NCBI GenBank assembly: GCA_050084985.1
Contig: JBITNC010000001.1
Span: 558,001-622,000 of the forward strand
DNA length: 64,000 nucleotides
Direction of reading: 5' to 3'
Source of the DNA: Nageia nagi
Lineage: Eukaryota > Pinophyta
The notes below the pieces were generated by a model. The model did not search any database and was not told the DNA's origin. It saw only the letters and a list, made by a program, of their open reading frames with translations. Below are positions 34,380-46,859 of this stretch, piece by piece (position 1 is the first letter of the stretch; the number at the start of each line of letters is the position of its first letter). Made by a program: the position numbers and the translations under genes.

Positions 34380-35720
34380 TGAAGATTTGGCCAAGATAGA
34401 TATAAAAGCATGTGTACATGGAAAATGAGCACAATTTTGATCTTCACCAAATGCAATATTTGATCTTATGGGTTTATAGAGGTCGTCATGGCAAGAATTT
34501 TTGAAAACCGATCAAAAATTCAAAATTTGTATCAAGGAGGATTTTTTTGAGGTTTGATGTCATCAAAGCTTCGGAAATTGCACCTAAGGGATAATGACAT
34601 GATTTTGAGCTTTGGTAAATGTGGAAATTGAAGATGCCAGGTTGTGAAGCATGAGAAATCAAGCATATTTAAACTTGGAACTTCTTGAAAATGATCAAAA
34701 TTGCACAACATATGAGGAGGCATTTTTGGAAATATGCACCTAAGGGGAAATAGACCAAGTTTGAACTTTGGCAAAGTGGAATTTTGAAGATACGAGCCAA
34801 TGAAGGATCTAATTTTGAGCATCTTTAACCTTGCAAGTTTCGAAAAATGACCAAGTTTTCTCCCTCCAAAGTGTAGACGGAAATTTGAGAACTTTGATGT
34901 CATCAAAGCTTGGAATCATGCGCCTAGAAGAAAATTGATCAACACTAAACTTTAGCAAATCAAAAAATTAAGCATACAAGGTAGTGAAAGGTCAAATTTC
35001 AAGCTCTTTTAACCTTGGAAGTTCTCCAAAATTATCAAAATCACACCCTCCAAGGCTAGGCGCAAATTTTTTAGGTTTGATGATTACAAAGATTGGAAAC
35101 ATGCGCCTAGAGCTAAAAGGCATGATTTTGATCTCATTCAAATGCAAAATTTGAGCACATGTGCCCATGGAGAACCAAAATCCAAGCAACTTTAAACTTG
35201 GAACTTTCAAAAAAGAGACAAAATTGTACACCAAAAATCTAAACGACATTTTTTGAGGTTTGATGCCAACAAAGGAGAAAAACAAGCACCTAGTGCAAAA
35301 GGGCCCAAATTTTGAAGTTTGCAAAAATCTAATTTGAGCACATAGGATGGTGAAGGACCCAAACTTGAGCACCTTTGGACTCACAATTTTGAAAATTTGA
35401 GCACCAACTAAATTTGAACACCAGCTAAATTCAAGCACCAAACCCAAATTCGAGCACCATTTTGATCTTCACCAATTACAAAATTTGAAGATGGAGGTTG
35501 TGGGGGATCAAAAATCAAACACATCTAAGCTTATAAATGATGACAAAAGATCAAAATTGCTTCTTCTATAGCTAGGCACAAGATTTGGGAGTTTGGTGTG
35601 AACAAAGGAAGAAAACATGCGCCTAGACCAAAAGGGACTTATTTCTAACCTTTTAGAAATCCAAACTTTGAGCACATGGGGACATGGAGCACCAAATTCA
35701 AATATATATTAACCTTGGAA
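34380..35720 (+). repeat. Diverged tandem repeats inside LTR B, units of about 165-187 bp
   Basis: Landmarks recur at about 34551, 34720, 34885, 35072, 35258 and 35590: a ggtttgatg..a.caaag block, then (c)atgcgcctag or a variant, then an aaatttgagcacat block and a aaacttggaac/aaccttggaag block. Roughly seven units. The units differ from the arrays in the other LTRs of the family. Minus-strand frames here (34532-34906, 34992-35447) are by-products of the repeat. Confidence 0.7.
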
Positions 35721-36546
35721 GTTCATTGGCCAAAATGAACCTATCTATCATGCAAAATGCACTTCAAGAGTGTTGTAAGGATTCCAAACACAACTCAAGT
35801 GCAAATCAGCAAATTCAATAACAAAAACCCTAACATCTGGTCTAGGGCATCAACATTAAGCATTCACAACTCAATATTGCCAACATTTGAACTAGGGCAT
35901 CCACTACAAGTGTACACAACACAAAGATGCCAACGTTTGGCCAAGACAAGCAGATATCAATGTACAAACCCTCATTATGCCAACGCTTGGCTCATACATG
36001 CATAAATGAACAAATACACCACAACGTTCCAATAATGGAAATAAGAACAATACAACATGAGATCTGAATGCCCAACAGCTGTATATATGATAAGCAATGA
36101 CAAGTGATACAATACCAAGCTCCCAAAGCTGGATGTTGGCCTCCAAGGAGCCAACTAGGGCACAACTGAATGTCTCTCGCTGTTGGATTGACGGTAGAAC
36201 CATGGGACAGTATTGCTCCCTTGAAACCCAAATACTCTCCACTTAAGGAGCCCAAGGCTGCACATGTATACAAGTGCTCATCCATCCAAGTGTAAAACAG
36301 AGTTTGGGATTCCCACAATCAAGATTGGGATCTCCAAGTATAATAAAACACCTAATCTATGCTTGGGAGGGAGACGTCCCACTTGGGGCTCATAGTGGGG
36401 TCCATTGACCCATTAAGTCTTCTATCCCAAGCTACAACTTGAAAGTAAAATGCAATAATAAAATATATTACAAAGGGGAATCCGTTGGACTCTACAATTA
36501 ATGATAATAATGCAAGGGGGACGTCACAAAGTTCATTGGCCAAAAT
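35719..36546. mobile_element. 792-bp insertion flanked by 18-bp direct repeats
   Basis: The sequence aagttcattggccaaaat occurs at 35719-35736 and again at 36529-36546. The intervening 792 bp (35737-36528) is richer in G and C than the host LTR and does not continue its repeat pattern, while the LTR reads on after the second copy. On the minus strand the insert begins TGTGACGTCCCCCTTGC and ends GATAGATAGGTTC. An 18-bp duplication is too long for LTR or DNA transposons and fits target-primed reverse transcription, but there is no poly(A) tail. A minus frame of 112 codons (35904-36242) matches nothing I know. Confidence 0.55.
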
Positions 36547-36762
36547 CTAGAAAATGATTTCAAGATTGGATTTGAGTACCCATTTCCATTGTGTTGAGGA
36601 TAGTGTGGATGAGCAACATTAGTCACTAATATCAGTCAACCTAAGCCACATCAGTCAACCTAGACCACATCAGTCACCTAGGAAACATCAATCAGTCTAG
36701 TTGACTAAGTAAAATGTAATTTTTTTAATTTTTTCTCTAGAATTAGGGCAACACTAGAAATT

Positions 36763-36771
36763 CTATAAATA
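36763..36771 (+). promoter_or_regulatory. TATA box of LTR B
   Basis: CTATAAATA, 18 bp after gggcaacacta. The same gggcaacact precedes the second TATA region at 63183. Expected to start the R region of the LTR. Confidence 0.5.
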
Positions 36772-37633
36772 GACCCAAGGGGTTCTCATTTTGAAAAGAA
36801 TAAAATTTTATGAAAAACCAAAATTTTCCTAAAAGAGGAGCAACTTGTAAATTTTTGCACAACTCTTTTATGAAGTGAATACAAGTGGTGAACTATTGGA
36901 TTAAAGTGGATTTGTCATCTTTTGGAGTTTTCGATTGAACTTTTAGAGCTTTCTTTTGTAGTTTGAATGCTTTTGTGCCCTCTCCTTGAAAACTTACAAG
37001 TTTTAGGAGAAGTTTGTTTAAAATCTTTTAAAAGCATTTGAATTATCTTTAGATAGTAGCTTGTTCACAATTTGCATGCTTAAATGAATGTGTTCTCAAT
37101 TTGTTTCTTTTCTATGCCATCAACTTAGATGCTTCCATTCAAACTTAGTCATTCGACTGCCAATCGATCCCGTTTATGGAATATCGATTATCATATTTGG
37201 TCCATGTTTAGCTTGAATATAACTAGTACTTATGTCATTTATCTCCAATCTTGATGAATTGAATGAAACTTCTTAACTGATCCCGAAAATTAACAATTTA
37301 GACATTGCTTCATTGTGATAGTATTGGATCATTCTCAATTTATGCTTTCTTTTACACTTTATTTAAAAACCAAACTAACTTTATATCATTGCATAAACAC
37401 TCTAGTAGGCCCTATAAAAAGTGAGTTAACTTCTATTACCTTTATAAAATCATTGAACTAATTCCAAAGAGTTCCTACAAAATTTGCATAACAACGCAAC
37501 TGCAAAGAAACCTTGGGGTATCAGTCCTTACAAAAGGGAATAGGTAACGCTATCTCACCTAAATGTTGGGTTGCTTTTCCATTTATCGCCTCTTTGGACG
37601 ATCTTAGTTAGAGGAAAGATTTACTTTTCAACA

Positions 37634-40600
37634 CATTCATCCTTTCTTCTTTGAAATGTTATATATTTCCTCATTTGCATCTTTCTTTATATTTGCATCT
37701 TGCCAATCATATACAACAAAACACATTGCTTTGTTCAAATGTTTCTTTTTTAAATTTGGTTAAGAAGGGGTGTTGAAAGGACCCCAACCCTTTTACAAAG
37801 TGCTTCAAAAAGCGAGACATGTCACCATCATGTGACATTTGATATATATCATTAGCAATGTGAGGGGACGGAATTTAAACCTAGGAATCTCTTTACATCA
37901 ATTAATAGTTTCTACACCCATTGTTCATCAACTCCCCTAACATTTTTTGATAGCTTCATTCAAATGTTAATAGTGTGGGTTGCTCTAAGTTATTTTGCAT
38001 TGGTTGAGATTGGGGAGTTTTGTAGTGTTTTAGGATTTTATTTTTTCACGATATTATCTCTCCTTTTGAAACTAGTCTATTGGTGGTAGGTGAGATTATC
38101 CAATGTGGTTCCATATGAATATTCTTTTCTATTAGCTAGGTGTCTTGAGTTTGGGGATAATAAGGGTGTTGCTCAACATACATGGTATTACGATTATCTT
38201 GACAAGATGGATCCAATGATATAGGTCTCTTATTGGGATCGATCTAGGTGCAAAGGGATTTCAAGTCTACTAGAGGTGTTGTTGAAGGTGCACGTTGGTG
38301 CAATGCCCTTGACATGATAAATCTAATGGAGTAGGTCTCTTGATGGGGTAATTCTAGGTCCTATACATTTTTTTGCCTTGTGATTGATCCAACAAGGCCT
38401 TGTAAGGGGGAAAATTATAAAAAAAAGTTGTAGGAAATTTCAGAATCCAGAAATTTAGATTTGATGTTTGATGTGCTCACATCATTGTAATGCTTCAAAG
38501 TTATTGTTAACTCCAAAAAGTAGTTGAGATTATTGGTCTAATACTACTTGTTGCAAAACAACCTATAATAAAGTAAAATTGCATATAGGATCCACAATTA
38601 AAACATCATGATAATAATTAATTATAGAAAAAATAACATACCCATGTTTTGATAAAACTTGTTATGAAACAACTTGTATAATAAAGAAAAATAGCATGTT
38701 GGATCCACAATTACAACATTATATTAGTAATCAAGTGAAGCAAAAACAATATAACCATACTTTGATACCACTTATTACAAAAAAAACTAAAAGTAAAAGT
38801 AGAAGTAGAATCCGCAATTGCAACATCATAATAATAACCAATAATACAAACACTCACTTTCCAAATCCAAAATATGGAATTACAGAAGATCAATCAATAG
38901 CAATCAAAAGATCCAAAAAGTTGTTTCCATTACAAGGCAGCAATGTGTTCGAAGATACCAATTATGGTATGAGATTTCAAGTGATGGTTATAAGCTTAGC
39001 CCATACCTCTATATGTATAAAACTCTAGCTAATGCACTAATCACTATGATTAATAGTCCACTATCCATGTGTTAAGGCTAGAGCCAATGAAATTAAGGAT
39101 AGATGTGTGATTATTTGGGGGTTATAACAACACTCGAGGCACAATATTGTTTGTAACTTTGCTTCAACATGTAATATTGTATTAGATGAATATACTCCTC
39201 AAAATGAACATTCCACTACTTTCTGAACAAGTTCAAACAAAGTTACAATTTGAGAGATATGTCCTCCAAAAGTCGACCCACCCATTATCATTGAGATATA
39301 GCTCATGGTATGAAAAGAATATTGAACATGAATCATTAATGTACCATAAAAGTATTAGTAAGTGAAATTGCTATGAGGTTCTTCATCAAGTGAAGGATGT
39401 ATTCCCATCCCTAAGTGCTCGTTAACATCTATCCTTGATTGTATATTGTCAAGTATTGTAAACAATTTAAGAATATATAAAATTGTCTTTTGAACATCCA
39501 TTCTACATTTTTTCTAAATTGGTGACAACACTAAATTTGTTAGAAATATGGATCATAAGATAAAAACTAATCAAATAAGTATAGTTGAAGGAAAATACCA
39601 TTTACCAAAAATATGCCTAGCATTCATCACCACAAGAAGAGCTTCCAAGTAAGAAAGACATTTGAAGGCACCACTCCTATCAACTCAACTCTCATTAACT
39701 TAAATCACAAATGAAGGAGGCACCAAAAGAGAAAAGCAATTATCACCATAAGAAGAAAGAGGCACCATAATTTTCTAAAGGGAAAAAAACAAAGAAAAAA
39801 CCATATGAATTAATGAAGATGGCAAATCTAAAGAATATTACAATGAAATCACTAACATGACGATAGCACTAAATAAGATATCACCACACTATAGTCACAA
39901 ATTAAACTAGCACTATAACATTACCTTATGCCATTTTGGGACGAATGAGAAGGACCACCTTTATTATATAGAGGTGAGAAGAGTTACATGAGTAACTTCC
40001 ATGTCTAGTCTTGCCAAATTGCATTAAAGTGTGCCTAGGTGTCATCGTCAAAACAAAAGGACACGTGTGTACACTCTTAGATTGACATATATGACCACAT
40101 AATATTCCTCTTGAAGAAGAGTTACAAATGATTCATCCTCACACATGTGACAAACCTCATAAGAGAACAAAATATTTAAAGGGATTCCTTTGGAATATTC
40201 CCTTAAAATTAATTAATAAATGAGAAATAATAAATAAATCCTATACCTTGGACCTAAGTAAAGATTATTTTCCAACAAAATTGAATTCTTTAAGCTCTAG
40301 GTGCCCAACTATGTTGGGAACATCAATTGGCGATGGATAGCATGGAAAGTTTGTTTGAAGTGCATTGATTTTCAATAGCCCTGTGATATTGTGTGGCCAA
40401 AAATAAAAAGAAAGAAGCTTCATAAGAGCTCCTTACCATTTATTGACCTTGAAAATGAAGCCTAATTACTATCCAACTTAGCATCAATGAGTTGTCTAAT
40501 GTCAATCTTGCTTCTTCATGTTCAACACATATTGAATACATTCAACAACATTCATTTGACTTTCCTCTTTCTTGAGCATGTTTAGAAGCTTTGTTGGCTC

Positions 40601-43351
40601 CAAGAGAAGTAACCATCTCCATAAGACAAACAAGTAGATGATGAAAGTCTTTGATTCCATTAACATCATTGAGTCGAGGATATAAATATGCTCAACTTAA
40701 TTTCCATGCTTTTATTTTTTTTCCATGGCTAATAATTCTTAATCAAAGTTTGGTGGCAAGTGCTTGCTTGTTAAATTGCCTCACCATACCTATGGATAGT
40801 GGAAGATATATGAACATGGGAACTTTTGATCATAGAATTGATGCTTCACCACTTGAGATTAGTTGTTAATCTAAATTCCATCTTTGCTGAATGTGATAGT
40901 TGTTTAGTATGTGAGTTCATGAAACTAACATTAAATTTTCATGATTATTTGTCACAAGGATGAAGATCCCAAACATATGATTGCTTCAAGATTCTTTGAG
41001 CCACAATGACCACATTCATAATGCATTGACCACTTTGATTATATTGATGATGCCTTAGCCTTGTTCACCTAAACCATTTCTTCCCATCTTCTTTAGTATC
41101 TTGAGACCAATGCCATCGGTATGTTGGTCAAAAATACCAATTGGCCATGTGGAGAGTTGGAATACATTATATCACAATTGGTAGAGTTTACCATGTTGTG
41201 TGGAAATAGTGTTGAATATTGTCTCCTCTTCATCTCTTCCTGCAATATGAATAACATCATCTCTTTGACTCGAAATCTTGGATCTTCTTTAAGGCTTAAT
41301 CGCATCTTTGCCTTTCTTGATCCAATTGTGACAATAGGTGCTCCCCAATATATGTATTGATTTTGCAAATGATTTATTCATAGTGATTATAATGTACAAT
41401 AGCCAACTAATCCATGATTACAAGAATAAGCCAATTACAATAGCAATCAAGGAAGTTGATAACATCAAACCATGAATAATGAAATTCTCGATGGTTGTAA
41501 CAATCATTGTTTAACAAGTACTATTCTTGGTTTGAAAATGCCTAATCGTATTTTTTTGATGAATCTCCATCTAGAGATAGGTCCACATCAGCTATAGTTA
41601 TGCACACCTAGATTTGATTTTAAATTTATTACAAGTCATATTTTAGGTACCTAAAATAAATAACTGATTTATGTTCTTTATTGATATATTTGAGATATTA
41701 TTTTGATAATCAAGCCAACTTATATTGGTTATCTCACATAATTGCTTCTTTTGTGGTGCAAGGTTCATGGAGTGCTAAGCGAGGTGACTTGATCAAGAAG
41801 GAAACTTGCTTATAAAAGAAAGAATGATCGAGATAACTATCACAATTCAGATCTTGATAGTCCATACTACATGCGATCGATGATTTTCATCACCACCTAT
41901 CAAATGTAGATATTTGTGCCCTATTGCTATCACTGCCTTTGTACTTTTGTATTATTGCTAGATTAGACTTTGTTACAAGTCTAGAGGAAAATAAACTTTT
42001 CATTTGGGCTGATTTGTTGAGATAAAGTTGTGCGACACCGCATGACAATTATACATGGTGCACCAATGCACCACAACTAGTGCAGAGTGAACATCCAAAC
42101 TTCAAAGGAAGATCTTCACGAACCTCCACAAGTTGAGATTTAGCTTCTTCCTTCAAGCCATGTAAGAATGATACTGTTTGTGTTACATTTTGAATTCATA
42201 TTTGATATGGTCTAGGTCACATTGTTGTTCATTGTGATAATTTTGCCTATTTATTTTATTATTTATAATAGATATATGAATTGAGCAAAATAAATGTTTA
42301 GTATCTATAGTAGCATTACACCTTATCTATGCATCCACATAGTCATGTTAGAGCTAAGGTTGTTTTGAAGGACTTTTTCAAAGAAGAGTGATGTCAATTC
42401 CAAATATTGTAATAGCATTGCTATAATACCTCCATGATATCAAGTCCATGTATAGATAGAAGTTGCCACATATATAATACATGCCCTCACCAACAACATT
42501 CTGCATTAACACAACCTATGTTAACCTATACACATATGCTTATTCCAATAGATCTTGAGGTTTTACCTCTTTGAATAGAATAACTTGGAGTGTTGGCTAT
42601 TTAACACCTATAAAGTAGCAATATCACCACTACACACATAACAAAATCCTACAAAGAGATTCACATTCATTTGTACTAGATGCAATCAACCATGGGTTTT
42701 ATCCCCTTCACATAGAATAAAATACTTGATGACACACCCTTTGCAACATACATGATCAATGAAAGAACACATGTACATAAATGTTGTTAGAGACTCCCTA
42801 ATGCTTGAAACCCTTTGTATTCATAACTTACAGGATTATATAGCTCTCTTACTCTTCATCTCTGATATGTTTATTGTTCATCATCCCTAACCAATTTATT
42901 CACAAGAATATGCACAATTAAAGATGTTTTGAGTAAAACCCATTATGTAGAACAAATCAAATTTGTCAAATTTTGATTGTAATGAATTTGCAATATTCAA
43001 TATGAGGTGTTGAGGATGGTAATTCGTGATTTTTGATAAGCTAAAAAGGTAATTCTAAAATTGATAAATTTGATGATAATACTAATGAATAATTTTTCGT
43101 TCCCCCTTGGGCAATTTTTTGATAACAGGAGCTGCCCCTTGGTCAATTAATGCTCATATTCCTACTTATAATATTCAAGTATGAAACAAAAATAGGCTTC
43201 TAATAGTAAGTGTTAAATTGGAATTGTTAGTACAATCTAAAAATCAACTAAGAATTTGGCATGCAAATAAAGTCGTTTGGCTTCAAAAATGCATATGGAG
43301 CCAAAACATAAGCATTTATGAGAGGGAGCATTGGGCTGGAAAAGTCCATTC
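37634..43351. other. Spacer of old repeats, no gene identified
   Basis: AT-rich. 38170-38370 has a two-copy block (gacaagatggatccaatg and gacatgataaatctaatg, about 117 bp apart). 38548-38850 is a separate array. 40600-41370 has more balanced composition and short frames on both strands (41093-41368 minus, 91 codons; 41121-41360 plus, 79 codons) without any motif. 41590-41900 resembles 1200-1700. Nothing here supports a gene model. Confidence 0.45.
38548..38850 (+). repeat. Tandem array, about 112 bp x 2.7
   Basis: Copies begin at 38548, 38658 and 38771 with cttgttgc/cttgttatg/cttattac. Each continues aataaagtaaaat or a variant, then ggatccacaatt.caacatc and a taataat run. Two of the joins contain ttttgata or tttgataccac. 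The latter is the complement of the copia primer-binding core TGGTATCAAA, so the unit may derive from a minus-strand LTR junction. Confidence 0.75.
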
Positions 43352-44299
43352 TGTTGTGCCCTACACAACTCATCCCAAAATTTCGCAATTTTGGGGACCC
43401 TCCACAACCCACGCTCATGTGACGCCTTGTTTTGAACTGTCTCTCCTCGTCTTTGCCTAACTGGAAACCACACCTATCATCCCATCACCTAAGTGTGTTC
43501 AATCGCCCAATCTTGGTCGTGTCATGATGAAAGCTAAAATCCTCAAAAAATGGCTAAGTCTGGAAATCTAAGTCGAATCTTGGTGAAACTGGTGAACTTG
43601 TGTCGAGTATAACCAAGCCAAGTGAGTCTAGGCCACTCCTAGGCCAGGTGCATGCTCCAGGAAGAAAAAATTGTCTTTCTGGGACATGCGTTCAAGCCAG
43701 GAGGATGCCTAATCTAGAGTTCAAGTTCGGAAAGTTGGATTGGGTCACTTCCAGACCCATCGCATGCCACGAAAAGACAAAATTTTGTCTTTTTGGGGTA
43801 TGCGCCAGGCTCTTGGAGGCGCCTAGGATGGAATGAAGGTCAAAAAGAGCTAGCTAGCATGAGACATTTCAAGGCTGGCACATGCCTCAAAAAGAAAAAA
43901 ATTTGACTTTTAGGAGCATGCGCTTGAGCTAAGAGGCTGTCAATACGAGTTTGAAAGACGGGGGATCGAAGCACACCCACCCAAAAGGCTAGTGCATGCC
44001 TTAAAAAGACAAAATATTGTCTTTTGGGAGCATGCACCAAGGGCAGGAAGGCATCCACTTGGATCGAAGTGCAAAATTTGGCTAAGGCATGGAGCCTTGA
44101 AGCCCAAATCCAGCTCTAGCAAGACCAAAGAGGCTGGCACATGCCTCAAAAAAGACAAACTTTTGACTTTTGGGAGCATGCGCCAAGCTTGGGAAGGCAT
44201 CAAGATGGAGAAAACACGAATTATTGGCTAAGTCCTGAGAGCATAAGACCAAAATGAAGCAATTATGGCCATCTGCAACCCAGGGCATGCCCAAACTGC
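43352..44299 (+). repeat. Truncated 5' LTR of the Tat element (LTR C)
   Basis: TGTTGTGCCCTACACAAC, then CCCAAAATTTCGCAATTTTGG (an imperfect palindrome), then GGACC. It aligns with 58040-59010 along its length, including the repeat units with short hairpins around 43740-44200. It stops at cccaaactg near 44299, where the 58-kb copy continues for kilobases. The promoter, LTR end, primer site and leader are missing, and gag begins 28 bp later, so one deletion removed everything between. Confidence 0.75.
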
Positions 44300-44326
44300 A
44301 TCTCCCCTCAACCACCCAATATCCCC

Positions 44327-45515
44327 ATGACGGTAAATGCAGTCCAACCGAACCCCTTGGGTCTTACATATACTTCTCATTCCACGCCCACCACCTCCAA
44401 TGTTGTTGTTCCCGCTACCCCTTCACAACCCACTCCATTAGATTCCGAGCTCATAGCCCAATTCATAGGCCGAGTAACACAACCCGCTTATCCAAATCTA
44501 ACACAACCGTCGTCAAGTCAAGGGGATTTTGGCAGTCTGTTACGTCAACTCTTGGGGCAACCTGCTGGGGAACCACAAAATTCTGAAGCCTCCACGAAAG
44601 ACCAAGAGCTCTCCAAGAGGGAGAAGGAATTGATCAAAAGGGAAAAAGAGTTGGCAAAGAAAGAAAAGGAGTAAGAAAACACCAGAAACCTGCTGAATAA
44701 ACTAGTAAATATGGGTCCTTCATAGCCTAATGCAGGATTCAACCAGAATCAAGTGCACAACAACGAAAGACAATGTAATCCTAATTATCCCAGGCCAAAT
44801 AGATCATGGAATACTGGCCCTAACAACAGCACAAGCAATGCACCCAACCCATTGGCGAACGACAAGAATCGGTCCTAGGTCAATGCCTTGGATATGGCGA
44901 TGATCCCGCTCCCTACTGGGTGCAAAATCCACAACATGCCACATCTTGAAACCACATGTCCGAAATACGCCGCAACGGCCAACATTATCCAGCAAGAAAG
45001 GCAACATAACTTTAAAGCTTATCCGAGTGACGAGCCAAGCACCTTTGCCAAGCAAGACGAGACCTTGATGTTTGAGGTCTATCACGCTAGGATTGAGGAG
45101 CCAAAAAATGAGCCACCAGAACCCGATTATGTAGCTTCAAAACCTATCTATGTTGTGCTCGAGATTCATAGAAGGTTTAGGAATACTTTTCGAAGAAGGG
45201 AACCTTTGACAGAGCCGAATCCTCCAAATAATTTGCAAGTGTCGCCAGATCTAGTTTCATCCAATAACCCACCTCCACCAAGTCCAATCCCTCATGTCAA
45301 AAATGGTCAACCCCAACCTAAGAGGACAGCTCCCCAACCGGAAAAGGCACCTCCATAGCAAGAGAAAGACATGGGGAAAGGCAAGAAAATAGCTTCTCTC
45401 GATGACAAGTTACAAGGTCTTTCTTACAACATCATTGAGGTAATGAGGAATACTAAAGCTAATATCACCTTCCTCGAGGCTATGGAGATTGACCATGTGC
45501 GAGAACACTCCTGAA
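44327..45515 (+). pseudogene. Tat gag
   Basis: From ATG at 44327 (MTVNAVQPNPLG) the frame is Pro/Ser/Thr-rich, passes through a charged heptad-like stretch (SKREKELIKREKELAKKEKE) predicted to be a coiled coil, then a stop at 44672. The same frame resumes with Asn-rich sequence and a knuckle-like CKIHNMPHLETTCP at 44919-44960, resembling the CxxH....H....C form seen in some Tat gags. A Pro-rich tail follows to 45357. Four in-frame stops in total. The capsid core upstream of the coiled coil appears lost with the 5' deletion. Confidence 0.65.
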
Positions 45516-45528
45516 TTACCTCAATGGG

Positions 45529-45990
45529 GTGAGTGAGTGCAAGCTAAAACAAGGCACATCAAACGCTACCCCAGTTGTTCCCATGAGTACATATGAAGAA
45601 CCTACCCTAGCGCAAATCCAAATGGCTCTCGACAAGGCCCAAACACACGCAAGCAGTAGATCGATACCGCCATTCTTACTCACTATGGGTGGCCAAGAAG
45701 AATCTACATAACTGTAAGATGGACTTGGGAGCAGGTGCCCATATTATGCCTCTCAAGATTTGCCAAGCCTTGAACTTGCCAGTTGCAAAGAGCCCACGAG
45801 GGATCACTCAATTGGATGAAACGCCAGTAAAAGTCATGGGAATGATACACAACCTAAGAATACAGATTGCTTCAGAGCCCTGTATCATTAGACATTGACG
45901 TCCAGGTTGTGAAGATCCCACCGAAGTATGGTCTGTTACTCAATCGCAACTGTCGAACACTTTAAATGGCTACTGGTCTACTGATTTCAA
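45529..45990 (+). pseudogene. Tat aspartic protease
   Basis: 45529-45711 is read in a different frame from gag (YEEPTLAQIQMALDKAQTHA, RSIPPFLLTMGG), the usual sequence just before the protease. 45689-45898 then gives CKMDLGAGAHIMPLKICQAL, the D(S/T)GAGANI.P motif with Leu at the Ser/Thr position; the catalytic Asp is present. GITQLDETPVKVMGMI follows, corresponding to the second strand pair. KIPPKYGLLLNRN near 45915 stands in the position of PP.YGLLL.R.W. Frameshift at the junction and two stops. Confidence 0.7.
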
Positions 45991-46189
45991 ACATTTATAG
46001 CTCCCCTGGAATGGGGTGTTGAATCAAATTAAGGTTCTAAGTGAGCCATATTTGGTGAATCATATCATTGAATACAATAGAACCAATCTAGTGGCCGTAG
46101 TAGAAGATCTAAGAGTCTATTGTCTAGATATTGCTCCTTCCCTCCCTAGTGATGATAATAGCACCAGCCAAGCCTCTGCCTCTCAGAGA

Positions 46190-46737
46190 AAGAAATTAGA
46201 AAAAGAATGTTGGACTCTCAGGTTTAATGGGTCCAAATCCAAAATGGGGGGTGGAGCAGGGATTGAGTTGTAGAATCCTAAGAAGAAGAAGTTCCAGGCC
46301 TCTTTTAGATTTGGAGTTCCCCTGCACCTGCAACATGGTGAAGTATGAGGCTCTGATCCGGGGATCAAGATGGCATTGGCCAAAGGTGTGGAAAATTTGG
46401 TTGTCATCGAAGACTCCGAAGTGGTAGTGAGGCAAGTTCGGAATCGATATGAATACAAACGCACTCGTTTGAGCCAATACCAATCGCGAGTGTGGAATCT
46501 CATAGAAGGATTTAAGGCTTCTAACATCAGGACTATCCCAAGGAAGCACAATACAGTAGTAGATTCATTAGCAGTGGCTGCAAGTACCTTCCAACCAGTG
46601 GAAGGGACTAAGGTGAAGAAATTCAACATCCAAATGTTGTATACCCCCGTTGTGCCAAATAACATTGAGGCCATTTAGGTCTCTAATAATGACAAACACA
46701 TAAAGGACTTCATGGCACACCAAAAGGTCTTCACTTC
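46190..46737 (+). pseudogene. Archaeal-type RNase H domain of the Tat element
   Basis: After an acid/basic linker the sequence reads CWTLRFNGSKSKMGGGAGIE (46208-46267), then after a stop and frameshift CTCNMVKYEALIRG (46325-46365) and ENLVVIEDSEVVVRQVRNRY (46388-46448). IPRKHNTVVDSLAVAAS (46535-46585) closes the domain. These are the four blocks of the RNase H of Tat elements (YFDG...GAGA, N.AEYEAL..GL, V.GDS.LV..Q, N..AD.LA.AAS). The first catalytic Asp is Asn (RFNG); Glu in KYEAL and Asp in EDSE remain. The frame passes through the TSD of the solo LTR and resumes at 50559. Confidence 0.75.
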
Positions 46738-46859
46738 TGTTGGTGTGTTTTCCTTTCCCCCTGAGCAAGGTTGCAAGCAATACTGAGAATGGACTCAACA
46801 ACTTAGGTGAAGTAGTGCTACCTACTCCCACTTGAAAGGACTCTCTACCCCAAGGTTTC

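Larger units (their letters stand above)
34123..37633 (+). mobile_element. Long gypsy LTR, forward orientation (LTR B)
   Basis: The start box TGGTTATGCCCACACAAC, then CCCCAAAATacaaaatttt and GACCCC, matches the boxes at 43352 and 58040. The end near 37633 (ACTTTTCAACA) aligns with the end of the solo LTR at 46738 through a shared aaagaaaccttggggta block and a cacctaa..gttg block. A TATA box CTATAAATA lies at 36763-36771 after gggcaacact. The length is 3.5 kb, or about 2.7 kb without the nested insert. Flanks TGAAA and CATTC do not match, and there is no clear primer site or polypurine tract beside it, so it is an orphan LTR or part of a rearranged element. Confidence 0.65.

Noticed and set aside
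34532-35447. Two minus-strand frames of 124 and 151 codons
   Set aside because: They follow the repeat period of LTR B and differ only as the repeats do.
35904-36242. 112-codon minus-strand frame in the 792-bp insert
   Set aside because: Contains repeated LASLCCVHL/ACLGQTL-like pieces from internal repeats and overlaps another frame equally long; no domain.
43840-44315. Several minus-strand frames of 72-87 codons, repeated at 58227-58962
   Set aside because: Antisense of LTR C and E repeat units; periodic and without protein features.
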